A program made the translations under genes and the position numbers. Of a stretch of 64,000 nucleotides of DNA, positions 16,477-24,408 are shown in pieces; position 1 is the stretch's first letter; each line of letters starts with the position of its first letter. The DNA is from Defluviimonas aquaemixtae (GTDB taxonomy: Bacteria > Pseudomonadota > Alphaproteobacteria > Rhodobacterales > Rhodobacteraceae): NCBI RefSeq assembly GCF_900302475.1, contig NZ_OMOQ01000001.1, forward strand, positions 2,232,001 to 2,296,000. The letters are read 5' to 3'. A model generated the notes under the pieces. The model worked only from the letters and a program-made list of their open reading frames with translations, did no database searches and was not told where the DNA came from.

Positions 16477-19236
16477 ATGGCCCAACGAGGTTCTCCCGAA
16501 ACGATTAAGCGAAAAGAGCTCGTCGGCAAACTCAATCCATTGTGTTTGAAGGCTTTTTCTGCCGCCGCTCAAGCCGCCAAGACGCGCGGCAACCCGTATG
16601 TGGAACTCGTGCATTTCGTCGCCGAACTGGCGCGATCGGCTCGGTCTGACTTCGAGATTCTCCTGCAGTCGGCCGGGGTCGACGAGGCGCGGCTCGAAGG
16701 TGACATAGCGAGGGCGATGGATGCGCTGCCCCACGGCGCGGGCTCCGTCGAGGAGTTCTCGGACCATATCTTCCGCGATATTCAGGAGGCCTGGACCTTC
16801 GGCTCGCTCGAATTCGGCGACGACACGGTACGGTCGGCCTATCTTTTGCTGGCCGGACTGAAGTCACCTGTGCTGGAGGCGCTTCTCTACAAGATCAGCC
16901 TGGAATTCGACAAGATCGACCCCGATGCGATGGCGGCGGTGCTGTCGGACCTGCTGGCCGAGTCCATCGAAGGCCCGGGCGATGTGGCCGAGGCCGACGC
17001 GAAGCCCAAGGCACGGCCCGGCGGGCAGTCGGCGCTGGAGCAATATTCGACGAACCTCACCGAAAGCGCGAAGGCGGGCAAGATCGACCCGGTCGTTGGC
17101 CGCGACATGGAGATACGCCAGATCATCGACATTCTGATGCGCCGGCGGCAGAACAACCCGATCCTCACCGGCGAGGCCGGGGTTGGCAAGACCGCCGTGG
17201 TTGAGGGCTTCGCGCTGAGGCTCGCCCGAGGCGACGTGCCACCGCAGTTGAAGGCGGTTGAACTGCACATGCTCGATGTCGGGCTGATGCAGGCCGGAGC
17301 GAGCGTGAAGGGCGAGTTCGAGAAGCGCCTGAAAACCGTGATCGAAGAGGTGCAATCCGCCGACCGTCCGATCATCCTCTTTATCGACGAAGCACATACA
17401 CTAATCGGCGCGGGCGGGGCTGCGGGCACTGGCGATGCCGCGAACTTGCTCAAACCCGCGCTCGCGCGTGGCGAACTGCGCACTGTCGCCGCGACCACAT
17501 GGGCCGAATACAAAGAGCATATCGAGAAGGACCCAGCGCTGACCCGCCGTTTCCAGGTCGTGAAGGTCGAGGAGCCCTCGGAGGAGGCCGCGATCCGCAT
17601 GTGCCGGGGCATCGCCGCGGTTCTCGAAAAGCACCACAAGGTCGAGATCCTCGACGAGGCGATCGAGGCTGCAGTCACCCTGTCGCACCGCTACATCCCC
17701 TCGCGCCAATTGCCCGATAAGGCCATCAGCCTCCTCGACACCTCCTGCGCCCGCGTGGCCGTGTCCCAGCACGCGACGCCCGCCGAGGTCGAGGATATCG
17801 AGCGACGCAAGCAGGCGCTGGAGATCGAGGCGGGCATAATCGAGCGCGAGGAGGCGATCGGCATCGATGTGGCCGACCGCCGGGCCGAGGTCGAGGCGGC
17901 AACGGCTGACACAGAAGATGAGCTTTCGGCCGCAACTGCTCGTTGGGATGCAGAAAAAGCGCTTGTTGAAGGGATTCTCGACCTGCGCGCGAAGCTCCGC
18001 CAATCCGGCGTCGCGGTGGACGAGACCGGCACGGCGGGCGACTTGCCGCCCGAGGAAGAGACGCCCGGGAGCGAGGGACCAAAGGCCGAGCAGGGCGCCG
18101 AACAAGCCGAGCCTCCGCTACCACCTGCTGTTCTAAGCCCCAAGGAACGCGAGCAGGTGCTGAGTGACTTACGTGCCCGGATGGCGGCGCTCACCGAGGC
18201 GCAGGGCGAACGTCCCCTGATCCTGCCGTCCGTCGACCGCAACGCCGTCGCCTCGGTCGTGCAGGATTGGACCGGCATTCCGATGGGTCGGATGCTGGCG
18301 AGTCAGACCGAACGGGCGCTGGCGCTCGCCGGAATACTTTCGGACCGCGTCGTCGGACAGGACCACGCGATGGAGATGATCGCAAACCGCATCCAGACCT
18401 CATATGCAGGGCTCGGTGCGCCGGAAAAGCCGATCGGCGTCTTCCTCCTCTGCGGCCCCTCGGGCGTTGGCAAAACCGAAACCGCGCTAGCGCTCGCCGA
18501 GGCGCTCTATGGCGGCGAACAGAATCTCATCTCGATCAACATGAGCGAGTTCCAGGAGGCGCACACTGTCTCGACGCTGAAGGGCGCGCCTCCCGGCTAT
18601 GTCGGCTACGGAAAAGGCGGCATCCTCACCGAAGCGGTCCGCCGCCGCCCCTATTCGGTGATCCTTCTCGACGAGGTCGAAAAGGCCCACCCGGACGTGC
18701 ACGAGATCTTCTTCCAGGTCTTCGACAAGGGCATGATGGACGACAGCGAGGGCCGCCGGATTGACTTCAAGAACACGCTGATCCTGCTGACCTCGAACGT
18801 CGGCTCCGAGGAGATCATGGCGATGACCGAGGACGGCAAGACCAAGGCCGACCTCGACGAGCTGAACGCGAACCTCCGCGCGCCGCTCCTAAAAGTCTTT
18901 CCCGCCGCGCTTCTCGGCCGTGTCGTGACGATCCCCTACTACCCGCTTTCCGACGCAATGATCGAGGCCATCGCTGGCCATAAACTGAGATCCATTGCGA
19001 ACCGGCTGCTTCACGGCCACGAGGCGGAACTCGTGATAGGTGACGGCCTCATGGAGCTCGTCAAGGCGCGCTGCACCGAGATCGAGTCGGGCGGGCGGAT
19101 GATCGACGCGATCCTGACGAACACACTTCTGCCCGAACTCAGTCGTCAGGTGCTGAACCGCAAGCTCGAGGGCAGCGGGCTGTCGCGTGTCACGGTGACG
19201 GGCGGGCCTGACGGCTTCGCCTACGCGTTCGAGTGA
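16477..19236 (+). CDS. clpV: ClpV (TssH) T6SS sheath-disassembly AAA+ ATPase
   Basis: The start at ATG 16477 is preferred over a TTG 27 bases upstream because AAGGGGGG lies 8 bases ahead; it gives 919 residues. The N-terminal double-Clp repeat domain (about 15-160) includes KAFSAAAQAAKTRGNPYVEL. AAA-1 has Walker A GEAGVGKTAVVEG and Walker B ILFIDEAHTLIGAGG. A coiled-coil middle domain is followed by an acidic proline/glutamate-rich insert (about 516-550). AAA-2 has Walker A GPSGVGKTETALALAEALYG and the pore motif GAPPGYVGYG. ClpV unfolds contracted TssB/TssC sheath for reuse. It heads the plus-strand operon, 10 bases ahead of the DUF2169 gene. Confidence 0.95.
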   Translation: MAQRGSPETIKRKELVGKLNPLCLKAFSAAAQAAKTRGNPYVELVHFVAELARSARSDFEILLQSAGVDEARLEGDIARAMDALPHGAGSVEEFSDHIFRDIQEAWTFGSLEFGDDTVRSAYLLLAGLKSPVLEALLYKISLEFDKIDPDAMAAVLSDLLAESIEGPGDVAEADAKPKARPGGQSALEQYSTNLTESAKAGKIDPVVGRDMEIRQIIDILMRRRQNNPILTGEAGVGKTAVVEGFALRLARGDVPPQLKAVELHMLDVGLMQAGASVKGEFEKRLKTVIEEVQSADRPIILFIDEAHTLIGAGGAAGTGDAANLLKPALARGELRTVAATTWAEYKEHIEKDPALTRRFQVVKVEEPSEEAAIRMCRGIAAVLEKHHKVEILDEAIEAAVTLSHRYIPSRQLPDKAISLLDTSCARVAVSQHATPAEVEDIERRKQALEIEAGIIEREEAIGIDVADRRAEVEAATADTEDELSAATARWDAEKALVEGILDLRAKLRQSGVAVDETGTAGDLPPEEETPGSEGPKAEQGAEQAEPPLPPAVLSPKEREQVLSDLRARMAALTEAQGERPLILPSVDRNAVASVVQDWTGIPMGRMLASQTERALALAGILSDRVVGQDHAMEMIANRIQTSYAGLGAPEKPIGVFLLCGPSGVGKTETALALAEALYGGEQNLISINMSEFQEAHTVSTLKGAPPGYVGYGKGGILTEAVRRRPYSVILLDEVEKAHPDVHEIFFQVFDKGMMDDSEGRRIDFKNTLILLTSNVGSEEIMAMTEDGKTKADLDELNANLRAPLLKVFPAALLGRVVTIPYYPLSDAMIEAIAGHKLRSIANRLLHGHEAELVIGDGLMELVKARCTEIESGGRMIDAILTNTLLPELSRQVLNRKLEGSGLSRVTVTGGPDGFAYAFE

Positions 19237-19246
19237 GGCGCGACGG

Positions 19247-20338
19247 ATGCGGATTCTGAACCAGACGCGATATGTCCACCAGTTCACCATGGGCATGGAC
19301 AAGGCGGGCCGGGAATACCTGTCTCTTGTCGTGAAGGGCACATTCACCTTCCCCGAGCGGTCCTCGGACCAGCCGCGACCGGCCGAGGAACAGCGCCCGC
19401 TCGTCATGGCCGACGAGTTTACCGGCGCACCCGGCTTTTCCGCGACACTTTGGGAAAGCGACTTTGCCTTCCGCAAGCCGCGTTGCGACGTCGTGCTTCA
19501 GGGCGCAGCCCATGCGCCGGGCGGCCGGCCTGCCGAACGGGTGCGGGTTGGCGTCAAGGTCGGCGGCTGGTCGAAGCAGTTCGACGTCGTCGGACAGCGC
19601 GAATGGCGCGTCGTGGGACCCGCGATCACCGCGACGAAACCTTACCCCTTCACACGCCAGCCTTTTTCCTACGACACCGCCTTCGGCGGCCCCGACCGGT
19701 CGGACCCCGACGACAAAGCCCCTCCGGTCTACGCAGCCAATCCCGTGGGCTGCGGCTTCGGCACCGTCGGCGGCCAGGCGAAGCTTCCCGGCCAGCCGCT
19801 GCCGAACACCGAGGAGGTCGGCGAGGAAGTCACCTCACCTTATGGCAGGTACCGGCCCATGGCGCTCGGCCCCGTAGGCCGGGGATGGCCCGAGCGTCTG
19901 CGCTACGGTGGCACCTATGACGAGAACTGGGAGCGGAACATCTTCCCCTTCCTGCCCCCCGATTTCGACGAGCGCAATTTCCAGATGTCGCCCGAGGATC
20001 AGCAGGTCGCCTTCCCGAGGGGCGGCACACCCGTGATCCTCGTTGGCCTGACGCCGCGCGGCCGCGAGGAATTCCGTCTGCCCGAAACGGCGCTTCCGAT
20101 CCGAGTCTTCCGGGGCCGCGAGACCTGCTTCGACGCGCGCGCGCTTCCCGACACGCTGATCTTCGATACCGAGGCGCGGATATTTATGCTTGCCTGGCGC
20201 ATCTGGGTGCCGATGCGCCGCATCATTACCGAGTTCACCGAGGCCTGGATCGGTGAACCGACCCCGGCGATGCTGCGCGCCTTCGCGACCGGCAAGCGCT
20301 ATGTCCGCGCCGTTTCGACCGCTGAGGAAGAAGCATGA
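19247..20338 (+). CDS. DUF2169 T6SS-associated protein (putative effector adaptor)
   Basis: The protein has 363 residues, soluble, without signal or membrane span. The N-terminal half matches DUF2169: a beta-rich opening NQTRYVHQFTMGMDKAGREY, VVKGTFTF, then PLVMADEF, and later TKPYPFTRQPFSYDTAFGG with a downstream YAANPVGCGF. DUF2169 proteins occur beside PAAR-like DUF4150 proteins in T6SS loci and are thought to act as adaptors or chaperones that help load the cargo on the spike; that role is inference here. It follows clpV by 10 bases and overlaps the next gene by 4 (ATGA), so the module is translationally coupled. Confidence 0.85.
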   Translation: MRILNQTRYVHQFTMGMDKAGREYLSLVVKGTFTFPERSSDQPRPAEEQRPLVMADEFTGAPGFSATLWESDFAFRKPRCDVVLQGAAHAPGGRPAERVRVGVKVGGWSKQFDVVGQREWRVVGPAITATKPYPFTRQPFSYDTAFGGPDRSDPDDKAPPVYAANPVGCGFGTVGGQAKLPGQPLPNTEEVGEEVTSPYGRYRPMALGPVGRGWPERLRYGGTYDENWERNIFPFLPPDFDERNFQMSPEDQQVAFPRGGTPVILVGLTPRGREEFRLPETALPIRVFRGRETCFDARALPDTLIFDTEARIFMLAWRIWVPMRRIITEFTEAWIGEPTPAMLRAFATGKRYVRAVSTAEEEA

Positions 20339-21366
20339 GCGCGCTTCACATCCGCGCCGCCGGCATGGTCACTGCGGTGGGGCTCGACTGTGCGTCCTCT
20401 GCCGCCGCAATGCGCGCCCGGCTCGACGGCTTCGCCGAGACCCGATTCCTCGGCCCGGGCGGCGAGTGGCTGACCGGCGCGCCGGTGCCCCTTCCGCGCA
20501 ACTGGATCGGCACCAAGCGGCTTGCCCATCTTGCCGCGGGGGCCATCGCTGATGTCTTCCGCAAGATACCCAAGGCAGAGGCCGACTACGCCCTCATCCT
20601 CTGCCTCGCCGAGAAGACCCGCCCCGGGTCCCCCGTGCGCGATGCCGACGCCTTTGTCCGCCTTCTTGGCGAGGTCGCTGACCTGCCCGGCGGAATCAAA
20701 ACCCACATCGTTGCCCATGGCCGTCCCTCGGGCTTCGTGGCGCTGACCCGCGCGCGCCGCCTGCTAGCCGAGGGGAAGGCCGAACATGTTCTCATTCTCG
20801 GAGTCGACAGCTACCTGACGACGCTCACAATCGCCCACTACATCGCCGAGGAGCGCCTCCTCGGCCCCGACAATGCCAACGGCTTCATCCCGGGCGAGGC
20901 CGCGGCTGCCGTTTTGTGCTCAAAGAGCGGCCCCCTCCGCCTCACCGGCCTCGGCCTCGCCCGCGAGGAGGCGTTCATCTACAACGGGATGGACGAGGAT
21001 GGCATCGACCGGCCGCTGCGCGGCGATGGGATGACCCGCGCCTATGACACGGCGATGGAAGAGGCAAATGCCGACCTCGCCCATGTCGAGTACCGCATCT
21101 CGGATCTCATCGGCGAAAGCTACTGGTTCAAACAAACGGCGCTCGCGAGCCTCCGCCTGGAACGCGGCCGGACCGCGTTTCAGGACCTCTGGAGTCCGGG
21201 CGAGAATGTCGGCAATGTGGGCGCTGCGGTCGTGCCGCTGATGCTCGGCATGGCGCTGACTGCCACAGAGAAGGGCTACGTCCCCGGCAGCCCCGTTCTT
21301 GTTGAAGCCTCTGCCGACGACGGCGCCTGCGGCGCGGCCGTCCTGCACGAAGTCAGGGGGGCCTGA
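20335..21366 (+). CDS. Beta-ketoacyl-synthase-like protein of T6SS effector module, catalytic Cys absent
   Basis: The protein has 343 residues, shorter than FabF-type synthases (about 410). The thiolase fold is recognisable: an N-terminal IRAAGMVTAVGL, a mid region ALTRARRLLAEGKAEHVLILG then NGFIPGEAAAAVL, and near residue 290 GENVGNVGAAVVPLML. The nucleophile position, normally D/ACSS/ACAS before the helix at about residue 131, reads GRPSGFVAL with no Cys, and the GNVGAA motif stands where a catalytic His is usual. It is therefore probably not a condensing enzyme. Lying between DUF2169 and DUF4150 genes with overlaps on both sides, it more likely serves cargo handling or effector modification. 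Function is unknown. Confidence 0.75.
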   Translation: MSALHIRAAGMVTAVGLDCASSAAAMRARLDGFAETRFLGPGGEWLTGAPVPLPRNWIGTKRLAHLAAGAIADVFRKIPKAEADYALILCLAEKTRPGSPVRDADAFVRLLGEVADLPGGIKTHIVAHGRPSGFVALTRARRLLAEGKAEHVLILGVDSYLTTLTIAHYIAEERLLGPDNANGFIPGEAAAAVLCSKSGPLRLTGLGLAREEAFIYNGMDEDGIDRPLRGDGMTRAYDTAMEEANADLAHVEYRISDLIGESYWFKQTALASLRLERGRTAFQDLWSPGENVGNVGAAVVPLMLGMALTATEKGYVPGSPVLVEASADDGACGAAVLHEVRGA

Positions 21367-22349
21367 TGGGCGACGTCTTCGCGAACGGCCTGGAGATTTC
21401 GGGCAAGGCCGTTCAGGCCCAGACCATCGCCGCCTTCCCCGACGTCTGCTTCACGCCGCCCGAGAACCCCGCGACCCCGCCCGGCGTTCCGGTGCCCTAT
21501 CCGAGCTTCGGCATGGCGAGCGATACGGAGAAAGGGACGGGAACGGTGTTCATCGGTGGCAAGACGGTGAACATCAAGAACAAGTCCGACGAAAGCCGCA
21601 CAAGTGGGACAGAGGCCGGCTGCGCCGCGAAGAAGGGGGTCGTCACCTCGAAGAACACCGGGAAGAAGTACTTTAACTCCTGGTCTAACGACGTGAAGTT
21701 CGACGGAGAGCCGGTGATCCGGTTCTCGGACCTGGCGACACACAATCACGCGTCGCCGATCGGGAATACAGGACCTTGGCCGGAAATCTGCAAGGCGAAC
21801 CCGGCCGTCGTCGAATGCGCGACGTTGCTGAACGACATGGACATGCAGATTCATCCTCACGGCGAGTCGCCCTGTGACACGTCCACCGATGAATCCGAGC
21901 ACTACTTCGAAAACCAGATGATGCAGACCAAGCGGAAGGACGGGACCAACTACAAGCCGTGGAAGAACTATGCGACCAAGGACGCGCCTTGCGTTTGCAT
22001 GCAGTCCTGGCACGAGGCCGATCACAGCAAGCCCGCTGACGCGGACGGTAAGAAGAAGGGCACGCCGCACAATCTCAAGACCACGCACATGCGCGATGCC
22101 CTGAAGAAGAACCCCAATCCGACTCTCGCCGACGCGGTCAAGGAAACCAAGGACGCGTATCGTGACAACGATCCGCGAATCAGCTCCCAACCGAAGGACA
22201 AGCAGGACGCGGCGCTGGACTGCATGGAGCTGATTCTAATGGTTTACCTCCAAGCGGTCGCCGAAGAGGTCGATGACGGAAAGGGTGGCACCCGCAAGCC
22301 CACATTCGACGAGATGAAGGCAACGCCGCTTCGCGGGGCATCATATTGA
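21366..22349 (+). CDS. PAAR-like (DUF4150) T6SS spike protein with unrecognised C-terminal domain, probable effector
   Basis: The protein has 327 residues. The N-terminal 135 or so match the DUF4150 PAAR-like tip: DVCFTPPENPATPPGVPVPY, later GTVFIGGKTVNIKNKSD and FDGEPVIRFSDLATHNHAS. This part should cap a VgrG spike. The C-terminal domain (about 145-327) is one I do not recognise. It holds a cluster of possible metal or catalytic residues: C209 and C211 (APCVC), H216 and H220 (WHEADH), H235 and H241. The composition here is more Lys/Asp/Asn-rich and less GC-rich than the neighbours. Its start overlaps the previous stop by one base. The next gene is the natural immunity candidate. The toxin role is inferred from architecture. 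Confidence 0.8.
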   Translation: MGDVFANGLEISGKAVQAQTIAAFPDVCFTPPENPATPPGVPVPYPSFGMASDTEKGTGTVFIGGKTVNIKNKSDESRTSGTEAGCAAKKGVVTSKNTGKKYFNSWSNDVKFDGEPVIRFSDLATHNHASPIGNTGPWPEICKANPAVVECATLLNDMDMQIHPHGESPCDTSTDESEHYFENQMMQTKRKDGTNYKPWKNYATKDAPCVCMQSWHEADHSKPADADGKKKGTPHNLKTTHMRDALKKNPNPTLADAVKETKDAYRDNDPRISSQPKDKQDAALDCMELILMVYLQAVAEEVDDGKGGTRKPTFDEMKATPLRGASY

Positions 22350-22365
22350 TGGGGAGGAAACGCCG

Positions 22366-23292
22366 GTGACGGACGCGGAAAGCTTCGACGAACTCACCCC
22401 GGACCAAGTGCACATCGAAGCGATCGAAGGCTTCCATCTTGGCGGCACCCGTTACGCTGCGAGTTTCGAGCTTTCGGACCACGACGGCGAATTCTTTCGC
22501 TCCTACCTTCTAGAGGTCGATCTGGACTCAAGTCTTACCTACCGGGTCCGCCAGCGCATCGAGGACACGATCATGTCGCATGCCAGTCTCGCGAGCGACC
22601 GTCATGTCGTTCTCGAGATCGGCGGCCTGATGCACGATCTGACCCCAGAGGGCGACAGCGTCACCTCACTTCCGGAGGGCGTGCTGCGGAAGCTCTACCG
22701 TCTCGAGGGAGGGCCGCAGTATGTGGTTGGCGACGGCGGGGTCGGCTATGTCCGCGCTGCCGCCGACTGGCAACTTGTACCGCCCCTGAACGGCCTTGCG
22801 CTGCGCGACATCCACGGCCCTTCACCCGACCTCATTTACGCCTGCGGCAACGGAGGCACCCTTCTTCACCTGCGCGGCACGGCATGGGATCAGCTTGACC
22901 TGCCCGACCAACGCAATTTCATGGCGCTCGAGGTGACGGACGAGAAACTGATCCACATCGGCGGCCGCGAGGGATTGGCTCTTGCGCTTCGCGATCAGGA
23001 GTTGGTGGAGCTTTCCGCGCCGGCGCGCGACTTTTTCGCGATCCGCACGTTCAAGGGCCACCGATACTGGAGCGACGTGAACTGGGGCCTTAACATTCAG
23101 GACGATGACACTGTGGTCCCTTTCCGTGAACTGCGCCATGCCTTCTACATGCATACCTCGCCCGAAAAGTTGGTGATCTCCGGCTGGAAAGAAATCTTCG
23201 TGTTCGACGGCAAAACCTGGGATGGCTTCGAATTGGGCTATGATGGCAATATCTTTCTCAGCCGTCTTGATATGGCAGAGTATGGCGGCTAG
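22366..23292 (+). CDS. Putative immunity protein, beta-propeller-like
   Basis: The protein has 308 residues with a GTG start at 22366, supported by GGGGAGGA 9 bases upstream and 16 bases from the effector stop. No signal peptide or membrane span is visible, so it should be cytoplasmic. From about residue 110 it has repeated short motifs of the type DLIYACGNGGTLLHLRGTAW, KLIHIGGREGLAL and KLVISGWKEIFVFDGKTWDG, spaced about 40 residues apart, as in WD40/beta-propeller-like proteins. Position directly behind the DUF4150 protein suggests it neutralises that protein. If so, the toxin likely acts in the cytoplasm. It ends tail to tail with the next gene, sharing CTAG. Confidence 0.6.
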   Translation: MTDAESFDELTPDQVHIEAIEGFHLGGTRYAASFELSDHDGEFFRSYLLEVDLDSSLTYRVRQRIEDTIMSHASLASDRHVVLEIGGLMHDLTPEGDSVTSLPEGVLRKLYRLEGGPQYVVGDGGVGYVRAAADWQLVPPLNGLALRDIHGPSPDLIYACGNGGTLLHLRGTAWDQLDLPDQRNFMALEVTDEKLIHIGGREGLALALRDQELVELSAPARDFFAIRTFKGHRYWSDVNWGLNIQDDDTVVPFRELRHAFYMHTSPEKLVISGWKEIFVFDGKTWDGFELGYDGNIFLSRLDMAEYGG

Positions 23293-23642
23293 CGACCGCT
23301 CCACCCCTGCAGTTTCGCGCCCAGATAGCGCCTGATCTTCTCCAGTTCCAGCTCCGCCACCCGCAGCCCCTCCGCCCCCGGCTGCAGCATCCTGATCACA
23401 AACAACTCGCCCGCTTCCGGATACTCCCCATACCGCTCCTCGGCGATCCTCAGCCCCTCCGCCCCTGCCACCCTGAGCCCGTCGAGATGCGCGTCGAGCC
23501 GTTCGACGACCCGCGCGATGCGTTCCTCGTCCATCTCGGGGTTCTCGTCGGGATAGAGCAGCGCCCGGTCGTAGACCGTCCACAGGAACGCCGCCTGCTC
23601 GGCGTGCTGCCTGACGATCTCCTCCAAGACCGGGACGGCCAT
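23289..23642 (-). CDS. Small T6SS-associated protein, probably truncated TIGR02270-like
   Basis: The protein has 117 residues. The opening VPVLEEIVRQHAEQAAFLWT and the segment VERLDAHLDGLRVAGAEGL resemble the start of TIGR02270-family proteins, several-hundred-residue proteins found with some T6SS clusters; I recall this family from memory and am only moderately sure. Here the frame stops at about 115 residues, right where the plus-strand immunity gene ends. Both stops lie in a shared CTAG. Either this is a genuine short paralogue or the 3' part was lost when the effector/immunity pair arrived. Its start is 2 bases from the DUF6484 stop, so the two genes form a small minus-strand unit. Confidence 0.6.
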   Translation of the reverse strand: MAVPVLEEIVRQHAEQAAFLWTVYDRALLYPDENPEMDEERIARVVERLDAHLDGLRVAGAEGLRIAEERYGEYPEAGELFVIRMLQPGAEGLRVAELELEKIRRYLGAKLQGWSGR

Positions 23643-23643
23643 C

Positions 23644-24066
23644 TCAGTTGAGGTTCACCGAACCGCCGCGGATGCGGTTCGACGCGGAGGCGTGGCTGAC
23701 GAGGTAGGTGCCGCGGATCGTGACGTGGCCGTCCTTCTCCATCACGATCGACGCCTTGCCGACGCGAAGCTCGATCCGTTCGCGCGCCGTCAGCTTCACC
23801 GTCTCGCCGTCGCGGATGACGGTCGCCGTCGCGTCGCTGCGGGCGGGTTCGACGATACGGCCGACGACGAGCGGCCGGTCGCGGCGGCCGTCCTCGAACA
23901 GAAGCGCCACCTCGGCGCCGAGATCTGAGGCGGAGAGGCGCGCGAGGCTGCGGGCGGGAACAGCCCTGTCCTCGGGATTGCCCGGATACACGACGAGCGG
24001 CGCGCCTTCGTCGAAACCAAGGAGTACGCCGATCACGACGCCCTCTACGCGGTCCATGACGGCCAT
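23644..24066 (-). CDS. DUF6484-type T6SS-associated protein
   Basis: The protein has 140 residues. A central block GAPLVVYPGNP, then ARLSASDLGAEVALLFEDG and RPLVVGRI match the DUF6484 pattern of small T6SS-linked proteins of unknown role. The C-terminus is a short beta-rich tail with IELRVGKASIVMEKDG, reminiscent of a VgrG gp5 beta-strand. The start ATG at 24066 has an almost perfect ribosome site, GGAGGTGATC, 3-4 bases upstream, stronger than its neighbours; an internal ATG three codons in is less well placed. It leads the two-gene minus-strand unit at the edge of the T6SS island. Confidence 0.7.
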   Translation of the reverse strand: MAVMDRVEGVVIGVLLGFDEGAPLVVYPGNPEDRAVPARSLARLSASDLGAEVALLFEDGRRDRPLVVGRIVEPARSDATATVIRDGETVKLTARERIELRVGKASIVMEKDGHVTIRGTYLVSHASASNRIRGGSVNLN

Positions 24067-24159
24067 GGGATCACCTCCAATTTGGACTCGAGTATCCCAC
24101 AGTCAGCGGATTCGACCAACAGGCGCGGCGCCCGAGCCCTCAGGCTGCACAAGAGGCCC

Positions 24160-24408
24160 TTACCGGACTGATTTCCGCCGCAGCCAGCGCCAGAGATAAA
24201 CAAGCGGCCAGCGCAAGATCGAGGCACCGGCGGCGAGCACGATCAGGCCGATCCAGGGGCCGTTCTCAAAGGTCACCCACCCGACAATCGGGATGCCGAG
24301 CGCGATCAGAACGTAGGCCGCGCGCCAGTGCCTATCGCGCGACGGCAGTATCGCGGTCACGGTCGCGATGACTGCCCAAAGGCAGGCGAGGACCAAAGAT
24401 TGGCTCAC
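24160..24408 (-). CDS. DUF2484 small membrane protein (copy 2)
   Basis: The protein has 82 residues with three hydrophobic segments (about 4-19, 28-44, 52-70) and a basic tail (LWRWLRRKSVR). It is the same type as the preceding gene: both open with a short LACLW(A/V)V motif, have ILPSRDRHWR or FLPLRYQMPL after the first span, and a proline-containing last span ending in a basic tail. DUF2484 genes are typically found next to murC/murB in Rhodobacteraceae; the function is unknown. The start overlaps the upstream copy by 4 bases. Downstream, at 24067-24159, the cell-wall operon ends and the T6SS island begins. Confidence 0.8.
   Translation of the reverse strand: MSQSLVLACLWAVIATVTAILPSRDRHWRAAYVLIALGIPIVGWVTFENGPWIGLIVLAAGASILRWPLVYLWRWLRRKSVR

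Noticed and set aside
22822..23583. 253-codon minus-strand frame that might restore the truncated TIGR02270-like gene
   Set aside because: Its N-terminal part is low-complexity Gly/Arg shadow of the 23289-23642 gene and the rest is antisense to the immunity gene; no homologous block is visible.
24045..24227. 60-codon minus-strand frame at the island edge
   Set aside because: It overlaps DUF6484 and DUF2484 genes in another frame with no ribosome site and no family features.
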